Positions 6,245 through 8,679 of a stretch of DNA of 8,679 bases are shown piece by piece. The notes beneath the pieces are model-generated. The model saw nothing but the letters and a program-made list of their open reading frames with translations, did not search any database and was not told where the DNA came from. Each line of letters opens with the position of its first letter. Positions within the stretch are counted from its first letter, which is position 1. Origin of the DNA: an uncultured Hyphomonadaceae bacterium. GTDB lineage: Bacteria > Pseudomonadota > Alphaproteobacteria > Caulobacterales > Hyphomonadaceae. The stretch spans positions 1 to 8,679 of the forward strand of contig CALMWO010000060.1 of assembly GCA_937873805.1 (NCBI GenBank). Direction: 5' to 3'. The translations under genes were made by a program, and so were the position numbers.

Positions 6245-7094
6245 CGCTGCCGAATTTTCCGGCCTGATAGTCCGCGATCGCCTGGCGAATCTCGTCGACC
6301 GTGTTCATGACGAAGGGACCGTGCGCCACGACCGGCTCGTTGATCGGATCGCCATGGCCGAACAACAGCCGCGCAGCGCTCACCGATTCGATCGACAGCT
6401 CTCCACCGGCAAGGTCCAGCTCGACCAGCGTGTGCGGCGCCACCTCGCGCCCCCCGATTCGGACATTGCCTGAGACGACATAGAGAAACACGCTGCGCTG
6501 CTCGAGGCCGTCGAAATCGAGGTGCGCGCCGGCTTCGGCCTCGATGGTGGTCATGAAATTGCCGGTGATCGATTCGACTGGGCCTGTGGCGCCACCCCAC
6601 TCGCCCGAAATCAGATGCACACGCGCCTTGCCGCCCGCCGCCGCGACCGACGGAATGCGATCAACCTGCAAACCCTGATAGCGCGGCGCCGTCATCTTAA
6701 GTCGAGCCGGCAGGTTTACCCACAACTGAAGAATCTCCAGAGGCCCGCCGACCCGCTTGAAAGCGTCCGGCGACAGCTCCGCATGCACGAGACCGGAGCC
6801 CGCCGTCATCCATTGCACGCCGCCGGCGCGGATGACGCTCTCATGCCCGCCTGAGTCGCGATGCATCAGCTCGCCCTCGAGAATGAAAGTCACCGTTTCA
6901 AAGCCGCGATGCGGATGCGGGCCGAATGGCAGGCCGCGATTGTTCTGCGGATAAACCTGCGGACCGTGGTGATTGAGAAAGAGAAAGGGGTCGACCTGGC
7001 TGATCTTCGGCCCCGGCACGGGCCGGCGCGTCACGAGATCGGCGATGTCGTCGCGATGTGAAGGATGGAGGCCGATGATGGTCTTCTGGGTCAT
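6234..7094 (-). CDS. Pirin-family bicupin protein
   Basis: This 286-residue protein matches the pirin family along its length, with HRDDIADLVTRRPVPGP, DPFLFLNHHGP, GLPFGPHPHRGFETVTF and QWMTAGSGLVHAE. The N-terminal cupin carries the metal ligands expected of pirins: H60 and H62 in PHPHRG, then H104 and E106 in GLVHAE. Bacterial pirins bind iron or other divalent metals; some are quercetin dioxygenases and others regulate enzymes, and the sequence does not say which applies. The C-terminal cupin (about 170-286) lacks an obvious complete ligand set, as usual. The ATG at 7094 was chosen because family similarity begins there; the open frame continues to 7205 but would run through the rRNA-operon terminator, and residues before this ATG look non-homologous. 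No strong ribosome binding site precedes 7094, and an ATG at 7148 is the alternative. The gene lies on the same strand as and just downstream of the rRNA operon, and its 3' end converges with the peptidase. Confidence 0.92.
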   Translation of the reverse strand: MTQKTIIGLHPSHRDDIADLVTRRPVPGPKISQVDPFLFLNHHGPQVYPQNNRGLPFGPHPHRGFETVTFILEGELMHRDSGGHESVIRAGGVQWMTAGSGLVHAELSPDAFKRVGGPLEILQLWVNLPARLKMTAPRYQGLQVDRIPSVAAAGGKARVHLISGEWGGATGPVESITGNFMTTIEAEAGAHLDFDGLEQRSVFLYVVSGNVRIGGREVAPHTLVELDLAGGELSIESVSAARLLFGHGDPINEPVVAHGPFVMNTVDEIRQAIADYQAGKFGSVTA

Positions 7095-7176
7095 GGCGAA
7101 GACGTAGGGTGGATTGGGCCTGAGCGAAATCCACCGTTGGGTCCGCATCCACGATTTGAACCCGAGCCGAAACGCA

Positions 7177-7202
7177 AACGGCCCCGCTTGCGCGGGGCCG
7201 TT
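7177..7202 (-). terminator. Terminator hairpin after tRNA-fMet (end of rRNA operon)
   Basis: AACGGCCCCGC and GCGGGGCCGTT form a perfect 11-bp stem with a 4-base loop, seven bases beyond the encoded CCA of the tRNA on the minus strand. Read in that direction the stem ends in TT and continues GCGTTTC, a broken T-tract. Its position between the rRNA operon and the pirin start makes it the likely end of the rRNA transcript. The plus strand also has a few Ts after the stem (CAAGTTTT), but nothing reads into it from the left, since the gene ending there is on the minus strand. Confidence 0.75.
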
Positions 7203-7209
7203 CAAGTTT

Positions 7210-7286
<77 letters not shown>

Positions 7287-7485
7287 TCACCGAATGTCCG
7301 CCGCGATCCGATATCGCAAACGGTCCCCTGAAACGACTTCGCGGCCCACCCCGGCAGAGATGAAACCCTGAGGGTTCCTCTACACCGGCCGAGCCGCGTC
7401 CCGCATCCAGGAGAAGATGCGAAGATCTTGAAGGAGGCCCTGCTCTCACCTTGCGGTGTAGCAGCTCTATGCATTTGGCTTGGCA
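7287..7485 (-). other. Spacer between 5S rRNA and tRNA-fMet
   Basis: About 200 bases of transcribed spacer with no credible gene. Small inverted repeats are visible: CGCATC/GATGCG (7402-7407 with 7416-7421) and AACCCT/AGGGTT (7364-7376). They could form local hairpins in the precursor. The right end (7471-7481) is the 3' arm of the pre-5S stem. Confidence 0.55.
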
Positions 7486-7618
7486 GACCTGGCAGCGACC
7501 TACTCTCCCGTGCCTTAAGGCACAGTACCATCGGAGCTGGGAGACTTAACGACCGAGTTCGGAATGGGATCGGGTGGGGAACCCCCGCCAAAACCACCAG
7601 GTCAGCGAAGCCAAATGC
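7471..7618 (-). repeat. Inverted repeat flanking 5S rRNA (precursor processing stem)
   Basis: GCATTTGGCTT at 7471-7481 is the exact reverse complement of AAGCCAAATGC at 7608-7618. The 11-bp arms lie 4-5 bases outside the mature 5S ends on each side, so in the transcript they pair and extend the 5S terminal helix. This is the type of stem cut by endoribonucleases, such as RNase E, during 5S maturation. Confidence 0.8.
7486..7603 (-). rRNA. rrf: 5S ribosomal RNA
   Basis: The minus strand begins GACCTGGTGG and ends GCTGCCAGGTC; GACCTGG pairs with CCAGGTC as the terminal helix I. Conserved internal 5S stretches are present: CCCGATCCCATTCCGAACTC, CCGATGGTACTG and GGGAGAGTAGGTCGC. The length of about 118 nt is normal. 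The ends are set by the terminal helix and could be off by one or two bases. Confidence 0.95.
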
Positions 7619-7725
7619 CTACAACAACTTTCGTCTAATGATCTATTCGTACCAGATTACAGACCTAGGAAATCTGGTCGAATTGTTTGGGCGACATGCT
7701 CGTCGCCACGTATGGGTCTTGAGAG
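7604..7725 (-). other. Internal transcribed spacer between 23S and 5S rRNA, with two hairpins
   Basis: This spacer holds no gene. Two perfect inverted repeats are visible: ACCAGATT/AATCTGGT (7651-7658 with 7671-7678, 12-base loop) and GGCGAC/GTCGCC (7690-7695 with 7702-7707, 6-base loop). Both would fold as hairpins in the rRNA precursor and are probably processing or spacing structures. Confidence 0.65.

Positions 7726-8679
<954 letters not shown>

Noticed and set aside
7095..7205. N-terminal extension of the pirin gene to 7205
   Set aside because: It would start inside the rRNA-operon terminator region and adds non-homologous residues before the family's usual start.

Overview
The window looks like a chromosomal segment of an alphaproteobacterium. 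It is GC-rich, and the minus strand carries the end of a ribosomal RNA operon in the order 23S, 5S, initiator tRNA, a layout typical of that class. The protein families also fit: a stand-alone receiver-domain regulator, a FecA/BfrG-type TonB-dependent receptor, a PepSY membrane protein and a pirin. I cannot name genus or family safely. No insertion sequence, CRISPR array, integrase or phage gene is visible.

Layout, left to right. (1) About 4490 to 135, minus strand: a four-gene cluster, read as a small DUF2946-like leader protein, a TonB-dependent outer-membrane receptor, a PepSY-type inner-membrane protein with a His/Met-rich periplasmic loop, and a single-domain response regulator. A short hairpin with a T-rich tail follows at about 102-81. 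(2) 4625-6244, plus strand: a divergently transcribed, exported serine-carboxypeptidase-like (S10) protein. (3) 7094-6234, minus strand: a pirin-family bicupin whose 3' end overlaps the peptidase tail by 11 bp. (4) 7177-8679, minus strand: terminator, tRNA-fMet, 5S rRNA with its precursor stem, a structured spacer, and the 3' third of 23S rRNA running off the right edge.

The most interesting part is the first cluster. Its order DUF2946 - TonB receptor - PepSY protein is that of the Bordetella pertussis bp2923-bfrG-bp2921 operon. There the DUF2946 protein (CruR) acts as a copper-sensing upstream ORF: translation arrest near its C-terminal RAPP motif keeps Rho off the transcript, and copper sensed by a nascent CXXC motif relieves the arrest and shuts off the downstream genes. 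The protein here keeps the N-terminal hydrophobic RAIIPAGYM-type segment and ends in a proline-rich tail (four consecutive prolines, then another pair). It lacks CXXC: the candidate site reads C-V-F-A, with another Cys in a C-x-x-H upstream. The DNA encoding the tail is C-rich and G-poor in the transcript, as expected of a Rho loading site. My working model, an inference, is a leader-peptide-controlled metal (probably copper) uptake operon with a variant sensor, in which the receptor imports the metal and the PepSY protein handles or reduces it in the periplasm. The attached receiver-domain gene is an unusual addition.

The peptidase, pirin and rRNA region look like ordinary chromosomal neighbours, with a few details worth checking: a degenerate oxyanion-loop motif in the peptidase, and an initiator tRNA with C at the discriminator position and an A-U pair in the anticodon stem where three G-C pairs are usual.
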